In this document: positions 1 through 11,000 of the stretch, one piece after another
How the letters are laid out: each line of letters begins with the position of its first letter
Numbering within the stretch: the first letter of the stretch is position 1
Origin: Symbiodinium natans
Lineage: Eukaryota > Sar > Dinophyceae > Suessiales > Symbiodiniaceae
DNA length: 64,000 nucleotides
Reading direction: 5' to 3'
Assembly (NCBI GenBank): GCA_905221605.1
Contig: CAJNDS010001569.1
Coordinates: forward strand, 493,501-557,500
Made by a program: the position numbers and the translations under genes
Notes under the pieces: model-generated
What the model was told of the DNA's origin: nothing
Databases searched by the model: none
The model's input: only the letters and a program-made list of their open reading frames with translations

Positions 1-70
1 CAGTCCTGAATTGGGAGTACTAGAATCCCCATTAAGGACTGTTCGCATAAGGGGGGAGCATGCCAAGTTT
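1..70. repeat. MITE family A, truncated copy at window start
   Basis: The sequence matches the right half of the family A element described at 22926: an AATCCCCATTAAGGACTGTT core and an AAGGGGGGAGCATGCC end. The left half lies outside the window. Confidence 0.6.
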
Positions 71-99
71 GGGGCTCGAAGGGTTCAAGGGTTTAAGGG

Positions 100-600
100 T
101 TCTGCCCCTAAACCTTAAGCCCTAAACCCTAAACTGGCCCCTAACCCTAAACCCTAAATCCTAAACCCTAAGCCCTAAACCCTAAACCCGAGTTTTTGGG
201 GTTTCAGGGATTCAGGGATTCAGGGTTTTGCGTCCTGGGGCTCCGGTTCTTTGGGGGATTGGGGTAAGGCCGGTAAGGCTTTTGGGGCTTGCATGGGGTC
301 TAAGGGTTTGAGGGTCTAAGGATTTTGGGGTTTGGTGGTTTAAGGGGTTAGGTCTTTTTTTGGCCGGTATGGGGGGGGGGGGGAGTTCAGGGTTTTAGGA
401 GTTTCGGTTTGTTTGGGGTTTTGGGTTTTTGTGGGTTTTAGGCTTTTAGGCGCTTAGGGGTTTGGGTTTTGGGGCTTATGGATTCTAGGGTTTTGGGGTG
501 ATGGGGTTTCAAGTTTTAAGGGTTCAAAAACCTTAAAAAAGCCCTAAACTTTACGCCCTAAACCCTAGACCCTAGACCCTAGACTCTAAACCCTAAATCC
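100..600. repeat. Degenerate TTTAGGG/CCCTAAA repeats, no gene seen
   Basis: This stretch is a mixture of CCCTAAA-type and TTTAGGG-type units with many variants (TTTTGGGG, TTCAGGG). I see no coding island before 632, so the missing N-terminal strand of the photolyase is not here in recognisable form. Confidence 0.6.
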
Positions 601-631
601 GATAAGAAATGGTCCCGACCCTGCCATCGAG

Positions 632-3600
632 GTGCACTTGGTTTTCGCCTGGTCGGAGGAGGAGGACGCGGCGGAAGGCGGCACTTGCCGGGTCATGGGC
701 TTTAGGGTTTAGTGTTTTAGGGTTAGGGAGGGTTTAGGGTTTAGGTTTTAGGGTTTAGGGTTTCGTGTTTTTTGCGATTTTAGGGTTTAGGGGTTAGGTC
801 CGAGGGTGAAGGGTAAACGGGTTTTGGGGTTTCAGGGTTTCACGGTTTCAGGTGTTGGTTGTAGTTTATCTGTTTTAAGGTTTTTGCTTGTTCGTTGGTT
901 TCTGTGGTTGTAGCGTTTACAGTTTCGAGCCTGCGACACCGAAAACTTCAAAGCAAACTAATAATACTGGCCACTGGAACTTCATGGAGGGTTTGAGCTC
1001 CAGGGTGTTCGGGTCCTCAAGAGTTCAGAGGTATTTTCGCATGTGGAAGTGCCGTAGGTTTCCCTACAACCCCCCTCTATACTACCCCCCCATAGGTTCC
1101 CCTCGTAAATAACCGCAACTAGCGCTTCATTCGCCCTAAACAGTCTTAATCATGGGTGCCCTAAACCCTAAACCCTAAACCCTAAGATCCTAAGATCCTA
1201 AACCCTAAACCCTAAACCCTAAACCCTATCTTCGCATGAGGTGAGTGGCAGCTGGCTGGCACTGCCGCGGCCTTCTTCCTGCACCATGCGGTGGCTGCCC
1301 TGGATGCCTCCATCCAGAGCAAGCTCCTCCCCTTGAGTGGGTTTAGGGTTTAGGGTTTAGTTAGGGTTTAAGGTTTAGGGTTTAGGGTTGCTTTAGGGCT
1401 TTGGGAGGATTGATTTTCCTTGGAAACCTCCACAAACATGAGCCGTAATCATTTTCGGGTGTCGGGTTTAGGGGTTGCTCGTGAGGGGTTGCGTCTTCGG
1501 GGGGAGTTCCCTAAACCCTAAACCCGAAACCCGAAACCCTAAACCTGAAGCTACTCCTAGGGTTGAGGGTGGACCTCCGCCCCCAAAGTGGCTTGAAACC
1601 CTAAACCCTAAACCCTAAACCCTAAACCCTAAACCCTAAACCCTAAACCCTAAACCCTAAACCCTAAACCCTAAACCCTATCCCTAAACCCCCTAACCCC
1701 ACAGCAGAGAACCCACACGCAAAGTCCTGCTGTCCTGATGGCATCAGCAGGAACTGGAACTCTGCAGCCGCCACCGGTAGAACTCCTCTGGTCCAAGCCC
1801 CCGCCTTTTCGGGGTCTTTCGGAGAGAACGCTTTGATATGTACCACCCTCAACCCTGCAAAGCCCCTTCCAAAGACCCACGAATCTTGGGGTTGAGGGCT
1901 TAGGGCTTAGGGTTTAGGGTTTAGGGTTTAGGGTTTAGGGTTTAGGGCACAGAACATGCCAAGGTATGGCAACGCGATCCGCGTGCGGCGGGGCTCAAAC
2001 TTAGCCGAGGCAGCGTACCCAGACAGCCAAAACCACCAAACCCTAAAACCCTAAAGGTTCAGCCAGGGTTCTTTAGGGTTTAGGGTTTAGGGTTCTACTA
2101 GCCAGACCCAAGCGACCTCAAGTCGCTGATAGCCAAATTGCCAGTTGAACTCCGTGCATCTCCCCATACAGGAGCCCATCTCTTGCAGCCCTCCTAACGC
2201 CTCTAGAAACACTCCCAACATATCCTTCTGTTTATCCCTTACTTAGAATACTTGTATCGTGTTGTCGGTTGTCTTGCAATTTCATGTGGGTGGGTGGATG
2301 GGTGGGTGGGTGGGTGGGTAAGTGGGCGGGTGGGTGGGTAAGTGGGTGGGTGGGTAGTTGCGTTCATTGCCCACAACACCGGCACTTGCAGCGTTTTTGC
2401 AATGCACTACAACATACTGCAGAAAGACTTTTGACGCAACAACACGGGCTGTCGCAAGCATGTCTTTCGCAGGTCGTCCTTGCTGCCGCACAGGAGGCCG
2501 GCGCCGAGGAGGTGTTGACCAGTTCCCCGGCTTGAGATCACCTATTAGAGGTTAGGGTTGGGATGTTCCCCCTTATGCTAACTGTCCTTAGCAGGGATTA
2601 CAGTACGTACCCCCTAGTTTAATCACTATCAAGGACCATAAGGGGGAACATCCCAAGTTTAGTGTTCAGGATACACGCATTTCAAGTGGCTTATGTCGGT
2701 CTTCAGGCGTGTGTCTGGAGGTTTGTTACGCTCTGGGGTTCAGCCAAGCAACCAGGTCTTTAGGTAATCTTATTTGGCATACGCTGCAGGACCATGAAGG
2801 GCAAAACATAAGTAGGAACCCAAGGAAGGTAAGATGCCGCAGTGACAACAGCAACTATTTTCAAGTAGTTGCGAATTGCTCCAAAGCCTCCCAGGCCAGA
2901 CCCTACCCGAAATCCCTGCAACAGAGCCCTGTTAGAATTCCAAACCCTGAACCTTAAACACAAAACCCTATAAACCCCCCCTCATACCCCTGGAATCCCT
3001 GAAAACCCTGCACAGTAACCCTAAACCCGTGAACCGTAAAACCGCAAACCCGTAAACCCGTAAACCCCTAAACCCGTAAACCCCTAAACCCCTAAACCCC
3101 TAAACCCCTATAAACCCCTAAACCCCTAAACCCCTATAAACCCCTAAACCCCTAAACCCCTAAACCCCTAAACCCCTAAACCCTAAACCCTAAACCCTAA
3201 ACCCTAAACCTTGCAAGCGTCTGAACTTCAAGTCCTCCAGGCAGCGCAGTGCAGCCCAGCGGGCCTCAGGGACTCACCGTGGACCGCGAGGTCGCCAGGC
3301 GAGGCGGGCTTTTTACAGTAGGGTTTAGGGCTTAGGGCTTAGGGCTTAGTGTTTTAGGGTTTAGGGTTTAGGGTTTAGGGTTTAGGGCTTTTTCGGGCAT
3401 GTGTAAGGGGGTTTTGGGGTTTAAGATCTAGGGTTTAGGGCCTTTTGGTGCTTGTTAGGGCTTTCAGGGTTTTTGTTGGGAGATTTTACGGTTTAGGGTT
3501 TTTGGGATTTTGTTAGGGGGCTTTAAGATTTAGGGTTGGGTTGTTCTTGGGGGGTTTTAGGGTTTAGGGTTTGGGGCTTTTTGTTAGGGCGTTTTAGGGT

Positions 3601-5012
3601 TTAAGATTTAAGGGTTTAGGATTTTTTGTTTTTGGGGGGGGGGGTGGGGTTTGTTTGTTTTTTTAGGGGGTTTTAGGTTTCGGGGCTTTGGGGTTTTCGA
3701 AGAGTTTAGGCTTTCAGGCTGTTTTGAAGAGTTTTAGGTTTTTAGGGTTAGTGCTTTTTTTGGGTTTTTGTTAGGCTAAGGATTTTTGTGTTTCGTCTTC
3801 TGGCCCAAATGAGAGAGCGAATCTCTAAAGCCTTCGACTCAACATTTCCCATGCAAACCACGGCTGCAGGTCAGGCTGCGGAAGGTTCCCAGACACTACT
3901 AATTGCGTAAGAACCCCGAAAAATTGTCTGCCTTATTTAGGGTAATATAGGATTATTGTTTTTCTTTATTCTTTGGGGGTTCTTAAGCAAAAAGCAATTC
4001 ACAGTTTGCCCAAGAAACCATCGCTTAGAGAGGCCTTTGCCCTGAAGCTGAGGTCTAAGAATAATTCAACACCAAAACCCATACCCCTTAACCTACAAAA
4101 GAAGAATACAAGGAAGCATTTTACCATACCCCTTAATTTCTTCTAAGGGGTATGCCCAAAGGGCATGTTGAATATTTCTCAGATAGGGTTTAGGCTTCAT
4201 GAGGCTTAGGATTTAGGAGTTCTCAGAGTTCTCCCTAAACCCTAAACCCTAAACCCTAAACCCAAAGCCCAAAACCCAAAACCCAAAACCCGTGGTTTAT
4301 GGGGTTCCCTCTCAGCGTGATTGCTCCGGAGGTCCCTCCAGGCAGCTGGCATCAAACTGCGCACCTTCGACTCCTTTCTCTTGTGCGACATCAAGCAGGC
4401 CACTGTAGGTTTAGGGTTTAGGGTTTAGGGTTTAGGGTTTAGGGTTTAGGGTTTAGGGCTTAAACCATGTTCGGAGATCTCTACCACGATCTGCAAAAGG
4501 TTCGAGTGGATCTCAACACCTACCGGGGTCACTTCGGCACGCTGACGCCCTTCCACCACGCTTGCGCTTCGCCTTCGGTTGGTGGGTTAGGGTTTAGGGT
4601 GTAGGGTGTAGGGTGTAGGGTGTAGGGTTTAGGGTTTAGGGTTTAGGGTTTAGGGTTTAGGGTTTAGGGTTTAGGGTTTAGGGTTTAGGGTTTAGGGTTT
4701 AGGGTTTGGGCCGGGCTGCCGCTTCAGGAGTTCGAGGAGTTTGGAGGGTTTCATATGGGTTCATAGGGTTTATAGGCTTTTATGGGGCCTGCAGGGTTTA
4801 AGGGCCTCTGGGGAAAGAGGGCTCGGGATGAGGGAGGGTTTTAGGGTTTAGGATTTAGGGTTTAGGGTTTAGGGTTTAGGGTTTAGGGTTTAGGGATTGG
4901 TGTTGGAAGTGGTTTTTGCAACCAGCCAAGGCTTCAACCAACCACCGGTGGCAAAGCCTTTGCCTGAGCCTACGCAGCTGCCCTCACCTCGACAGCCCCC
5001 TTGGCTGCAATC
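632..5012 (+). CDS. Photolyase antenna (N-terminal alpha/beta) domain, eight exons
   Basis: Proposed exons: 632-691, 1252-1340, 1705-1731, 2113-2153, 3241-3317, 4342-4408, 4477-4563 and 4931-5012. Phases agree at every junction. The product reads VFAWSEEED (family: VF.W.PEEE), then [14 protein letters not shown] (family: WWL..SL..LD.SL), a short strand ending [14 protein letters not shown], then [28 protein letters not shown] and [15 protein letters not shown]. The last three match the end of the antenna domain, where family members have GI...FD..LL followed by G..Y.VFTPF..A. The final exon is proline-rich ([13 protein letters not shown]), as is usual after that motif. Donors include the repeat itself (GTTTAG at 1341 and 4409). 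Exons of 27 and 41 bases are the least secure. In exon 4477 a second frame is open for about 66 bases; I chose the frame that gives the family motif. Confidence 0.65.
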
Positions 5013-8000
5013 GTAGGGTTTAGGGTTTAGGGTTTAGGGTTTGGGGTTTGGGGTTTGGGGTTTAGGGTTTAGGGTTGCGCGGTATTGGGTTCTTCATCAA
5101 TACTGGCATCCCTTCTGGCCAAAGGGGCCCTGCAATTGAACAGCCCCCACGTCAGCATGGGCTTCGTTGGGGGGTTGAGATTTGTGCAGAGGGTTAAGGA
5201 GACGTAGGCAAAGGAGCGGTGACATTCCAGAACGGCCGGGGGCCTTCAGTGGACCCTAAACCCTAAACCCTAAACGCTAAACCCTAAACCCTAAACCCTA
5301 AACCCTAAACCCTAAACCCCCCAGACCCTTAAACCCCCAAACCCCCAAAACCCTCAACCCTGAACCTTCTCTGTCTCAGCTGGGTTAATCTTGTTGATTT
5401 GCTGGACACTTCAGGCAGATGGCATTCCAGGATGGGCAATGAGGCCCTATGACCCCCCATACGGTTTAGGGTTTAGGGTTTAGGGTTTAGGCTTAGGGTT
5501 TAGGGTTTAGGGGGTTACAGGGTATACTAGCCCGTCCTGGTTACCAGCATCACAGAGAATTCCCAGCAAAATTTTTGGGGAGAGCAGATCGCCGTCCATG
5601 TTACAACTGCCTTGCCAAGTGCTGCAGCGCTGGGTATTATGAACCGATTTGTGCAGGCTGGATTGTCAAAGAAGCTTGCAAGCCTGCATTTTGGGACCTT
5701 GAGGCCAAGCTACACGAAAGGAAGCAATAAAACAAAATTTGATGTGGCACCCATCGCCTCTTGCAACCACAACTTAGACGCTTATGAGGTCCATGACCCG
5801 GGAGATCATAACTCTGGCGAGACCTTACGCCATCCTGGAGCTTTGCTTCCCGACATACCCACATGATGGTGCTGTTTCTGGCCTTCCAATTCAGCCTTGT
5901 GGCTCCTAAAGTGAGCTTTGCAGCCAGAGGATGCATGAACATGTCTCAACAAGACTTAGCGGCTGGGTAGTTCACCTTTAGCCACTTTGCTTATTTCTAA
6001 TCCTACTACAACAAAGGTTAACCTTTTTTGGGCTAGGGTATTCAGCCCCTAAGAAGAGTGCCCAGATCAGCAGAGTAGTTTCATGGGCTCCGGAATTGAG
6101 TATTGGTAAAGAGATGTGGCCATTCTTTGCTGCTGGCATTGCCCCTCCGCACCTGTCGCCGGCACCGTTGGGCGCTGGCGGCTTTGCAGGTGTTGCGGCT
6201 CATAATGTTTAGACCCTGCTAGGATTCTAGGACCCAGAGTAGGCCCAAATTCCTGTTTCTTAGGGGTTTAGGTTCCCTGATAAGCCCCTTTAAACCAAAA
6301 AGGGCGCCCTGTCTGTTTCTAGGTTGCTCCTGGCTCTAGGGTTGAGGGTTCAAGAACATTCGTGCGAGTTACTTGAAGGCTTGCCAAGTAGTAGATAGTT
6401 TTAATTCCTACTTCAATTGAGATGGGACTGCAGCGCAGCACATACTTAACCCCTCAAAGGCTTTTCAGGTCTAAAGCCTGTCCAGCCTGAGTTCCATTCC
6501 TCCAGTCGGGTTTTCCTTCATCAGACTCCGGGCTTTACATCAAGGATCGCAAGCAGTCAGGGTTCCTGAATTCCGGGTTGCAAACGAACCTTCAACTAGG
6601 GCAGAAGGCGTTTGGAATGCCCAACCCCTCCCGAGGTTTTGCTCGAATGCGCAGGGTGCCACTTTCTTTAAGCGGTGAGCCGTCCTACATTGCGAACACC
6701 GACGTAGACTTCATCCCAAAACACATCGAACAAGCCCGATTGCAACCCTAAACCCGAAGACAGCCCTACATGGGCTTTGATAAACAAATCTGGCTGCCTT
6801 CACCTTTGCGGGTGCCCTGTGTAGCCATATCCTTTGCGAACAGGGTTCCCAAGAAAAGAAGCCCTTTTGAACCTTTAAACCCTAAACCCTAAACCCTAAA
6901 CCCTAAACCCTAAACCCTAAACCCTAAACCCTAAACCCTAAACCCTAAACCCTAAACCTAAACCCTTGCCCATAAACCCTAAACCAAACACCCCAACCCT
7001 GATCGGTACCTTTAACCCTCAAACCCTCGACTCCAGGTGCCTGGAGGAGGTCGCTGCCTCCCCGGCTGCGAGGGGCTTCCGCTGCCCGCGCCCGGCGCCC
7101 GCGCCTTCGGAACGAGCCGCGGCCCGGCCCGAAGGTGTGACCCTTGGGGTTTAGGGTTTAGGGTTTAAGGTTTTGGGTTTTGGGTTTTGGGTTTTGGGTT
7201 AGGGTTTAGGGGTTAGGGGTTAGGGTTTAGGGTTTAGGGGTTAGGGGTTAGGGGTTAGGGCTTAGGGTTTTGGGTGTTGGGTGTGGTGTTCAGGGTTGAA
7301 GCTTGAGGGCCGACGGCTTACCGGCGCTTGCGGCGTAAGGTGAAGCGGATTCAGGAGTTACGAAGAAACACGCCCGAAGTAGGGTCTCACCCTCATCTTG
7401 GGTACCTATAATACCTCACCGCACCTGCCCCTGAACCAATGGCCCGATTAAAGCGTAATCCTTATAAACCCTAAACCTTAGACTTCACCTTAAACTCGAA
7501 ACCTGAAAGAGTCCAATTCGAGGCGCGCGGGTTCAGAATCGGGAATTGCCTCTCGGGTTCATTCTATTGCTGTTTCGTCTTCTGGAAATGCCTACTAGAT
7601 CCCCCAAATATTGCAAACCCTAGACCCTAAACGGCCCTAAACCCTCGAAGCCTCAAACCCTCCGAACAAATCTCCTTAAACCCCAGACCCTAAGCCCTAA
7701 GCCCTAAACCTAAAACCTAAAACCCTGAACCCGAAGCCCTCAACCCGAAACCCTAAACCCGAGACCCTGCAGTCTGAAGGCTCGAGCCCTTCCGGCGCTA
7801 CGGCACCTTTGGCTGGACCTGGCAGGAGCGGTGGACGCTGGAAGAGATCCTCAGCAAGCCCTGATTAGGATATTTTGGGTTCAGGGTTTAGGGTTTAGGG
7901 TTTGAGGTTTAGGGTTTGGGGTTTAGGGTTTGGGGTTTAGGCTTTAGGCTTTAGGGGTTTTTGGGGTTTCGTTGTTCAAGCCTGTAGTTAAGCCCTTAAC

Positions 8001-11000
8001 CCTCAACCCAAAACCTGCACTAGCATTAAGACGTGTGTGTAAAACCCGAAGCCCAAAACCCTAAACCCTAAACCCTTAACCGTTTTTTCTGAGTGTTTCC
8101 AAAGGGCCAGCGAAGGAACCTGCTCTCGCTGGTGACGGCCACGCACCTGAACAGCGTGTAGCCTGGCCGGCCTCTTGTGGGGTTTAGGTGCTTACGGTTT
8201 TTGCGGTTTTTGCGGTTTTTGCGGTTTAGGGTTTAGGTGTTAAGGGGTTTGGGGTGTTGAGAGCTTAGGGTTTCAGGGCTTCGGGGTGCGTAGGGGTTGT
8301 TGATGGGTTCAGGCCTTCGGTGATTCAGGGTTTTTTTGGGGGCTTTAAGCTGCTTCGCTCTCTAAACCCCCCAAACCCCAAACCCGAATGCGCAGTTTCA
8401 ATCTGCAGCGCTTTTCAGGACGGGCAGTTATACCCTACAACCCCTTAAACAAGGCCCTTTATGGGGTTTATTATGTGGCTTATAGGGTATAACCCCTTAA
8501 ACGGCTCTTTATAGGGGTTGATGGGGGATTCTGTGGCCTCATAGCCCATCCTGGTTTCCAGGATGGGCTACTTACCCTATAACCCCCAAAAAAACGGCCC
8601 TTTATAGGGTTGATTATGGGGATTCTAGGGATTCTCGGGATTCGAGGCATTCTAGGCATTGTAGGGATTCTAGGGATTCTAGGGATTCGAGGGCCTCAGA
8701 GCCCCTCCTGCAGTTCCAGGAAGCATGATGGCTACCATGGCGGCCATTGCAGCGCCGTGCTTTGCAAGCCCTCCAGGCAGGGGGAAGTCGAGGAGCTGCA
8801 GGTGATTGGGCTCGGGGCGACTCCCCTGCTCTTCATTGAGGTTTAGGGTTTAGGGTTTTAGGGTTTGGGTTTAGGGTTTCAGGGTTTAGGGTTTAGGGTT
8901 TTAGGGTTTTTGGGTTTTAGGGTTTTAGGGTTTAGGGTTTAGGGTTTTAGGGTTGTAGGGTTTAGCGTTTAGGGTTTAGGGTACCTTAAGCCCTAAGCAC
9001 TGAACCCTGAACCCGCGAAGCCCAAGGAAGTTGCTGGCTCATTGCACCTCGATACTTCGATTCGCGTAAGGTTCTAGGTTTAGGGTTTCGGGTTTAGGGT
9101 TTATAGGGTTTAGGGTTAGGGTTTTGGGTTTAAGGTTTAAGGTTTAGGGTTTGGGGTCTAGGGTTTCGGGTAAGCTCCCCCTGCGTCGAAAGCCCAGGTG
9201 AATGCTCCGCCACGCTTTGAGCCCCCGGATCCTACCAGGACGCTGCGCAGAGCAACTCCAAGAGCGGGTGGAGAAAGACGCAGCACCAAGACACTTCAAG
9301 CCCTGCTAAGCCCTAAACCCTCAACCCTAAACCTTACGCCCTAAACCCTAAACCCTAGACCCCATGAATCCCCCAGTCAACTTGAAGAGTTTCGTGAGAT
9401 AGCGCTGCCCTTTTGGGGAATCATCGTATCTTGGGGCGTCTTGCTGATCGGACTCTTCTTTTGGGAAATGCCCCAATAAATCCTCAAGCACTCTGAAGAT
9501 TGAAGCTCTACAGCCCTAAACCCCAAGTACCCTTTAGGATCCAAAGCCCCAAGCACAAATATCAAATACCCCTTTAGGCTCTGCAGCCCTGTCCTCCAAA
9601 ACCCTCTGAGGGGTTTAGGGTTTAGGGTTTAGGGTTAGGGTTTAGGGTTTAGGGTTTAGGGTTTAGGGTTTAGGGTTTAGGGTTTAGGGTTTAGGGTTTA
9701 GGGTTTAGGGTTTAGGGTTTAGGGGCTTGGGATCTTCGGGCTGAGGGCCCAAACATCTCCCCGTCAGAAGGAGGCCGAGTCGGCCGGGGATGCTGGACAG
9801 GGCCTTCCCAAAGTACTCGCTGCTCGGAAGGCCCCGGAGGAAAAACGCGGCTTGGGCTTAAGAGGGTTTAGGGTTTGGGGTTTGGGGTTTAGGGTTTAGG
9901 GTTTAGGGTTTAGGGTTTAGGGCTTCAACTTGGTAGCTGAGTGGTAACCCTTTTGCGCTTTTTGGGTTGTGTTTTCCCTTATAAAAGTACTTAACACCAA
10001 AAAGGGTAGGTACCCTTATTTTAATTTGGTTACGGGGCTACCAGGTTAAGCCTGGTTTTTTTTCTCGATTTTCTGGTTGGACCAAGTAACCTCTAAGATG
10101 CCCAAAACACCCCGACGAAGTGCCTTTCTTGGGGGGGCTGCAGCTAGGGTTTCGCTGGAGCTTGGGCTGTAGACGTAGCTAGGTGCGATGGTCGGAAGAA
10201 GATGGTTTGGTCTTACTTTGTGCTGCTTTTGACTTAGGTCAACCTTTTGGGGTACTGCAAGTCTCCCTAAAGCCAATGGCCCACCTACTTTTGGGGTTAA
10301 GCTATGCCATGCACTTATAAGAGGGAACAGTCAATACACTAATCTATCAGTTTTATAGGAGTCACACGTTGAAACCGCAAACCCTAAACCCTAAACCCCA
10401 AACACTAAACCCTAAACCCCAAACCCCAAACTCCCAAAAGTATAAGGAGATCCATGCAGAGATGCAGATCTTATGCCGCTGCGCCCGGGCGGGCATTCCC
10501 ACGGCGGGGACGTGGATGTGCCTATCGTCCCCTTCGGAATTCGTTTTTTCGTTTTCTTGAAGAAACTAAAGCCGAAGGGAATACATTAAACACAAGTTTC
10601 ATATATCTTTGTGCTTGCATAATTCGGGGTTTAGGGTTTATAGGGTTTAGGGTTTGGGGTTTGGTGTTTGGGGTTTAGGGTTTAGGGTTTAGGGTTTAGG
10701 GTTACATTGCATTTTAGTTGTGCTTCGAAAGGGGAGCTTAGGTGCATTCAGACAGCGCCATGCTGGGACTGCTGCAAAGCCTTGAGTCCCAGATGACTTG
10801 GAGCCCCTCAACCCTAAGCCCTAAACCCTAAACCCTAAACCCTAAACCCTAAACCCTAAACCCTAACCCAGCGTAGGCCCTTTTTCCCGTTGTTTGGGGG
10901 TTCAGGGCACCCTGTTTTTATTTCTAGGTTCCTCCTGGGTCTAGACGTACTCTACCCTAAGCCCTGAGCACACTGAAAGACCCCAAGTCTCCAGGGTGTC

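Larger units (their letters stand above)
5470..7030. other. Intron sequence, no gene recognised
   Basis: This long intron between the 4931 and 7037 exons holds TTTAGGG near 5462-5515, a non-repeat stretch with open frames on both strands at 5612-5942 that resemble nothing known, an inverted-repeat element near 6219-6342 and a CCCTAAA array at 6872-6958 before the next acceptor. The strand-opposed open frames overlap and have no family features. Confidence 0.5.

Noticed and set aside
5415-5463. Exon-like island reading [16 protein letters not shown] after CTTCAG
   Set aside because: The segment matches repeat family E (CCAGGATGGGC..TGAGGCCCTAT), also present at 42698 and 29489, and it does not fit the splice phase of neighbouring exons.
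8610-8700. Frame reading ILGI/GI repeats
   Set aside because: Translation of a degenerate GGGATTCTA repeat.
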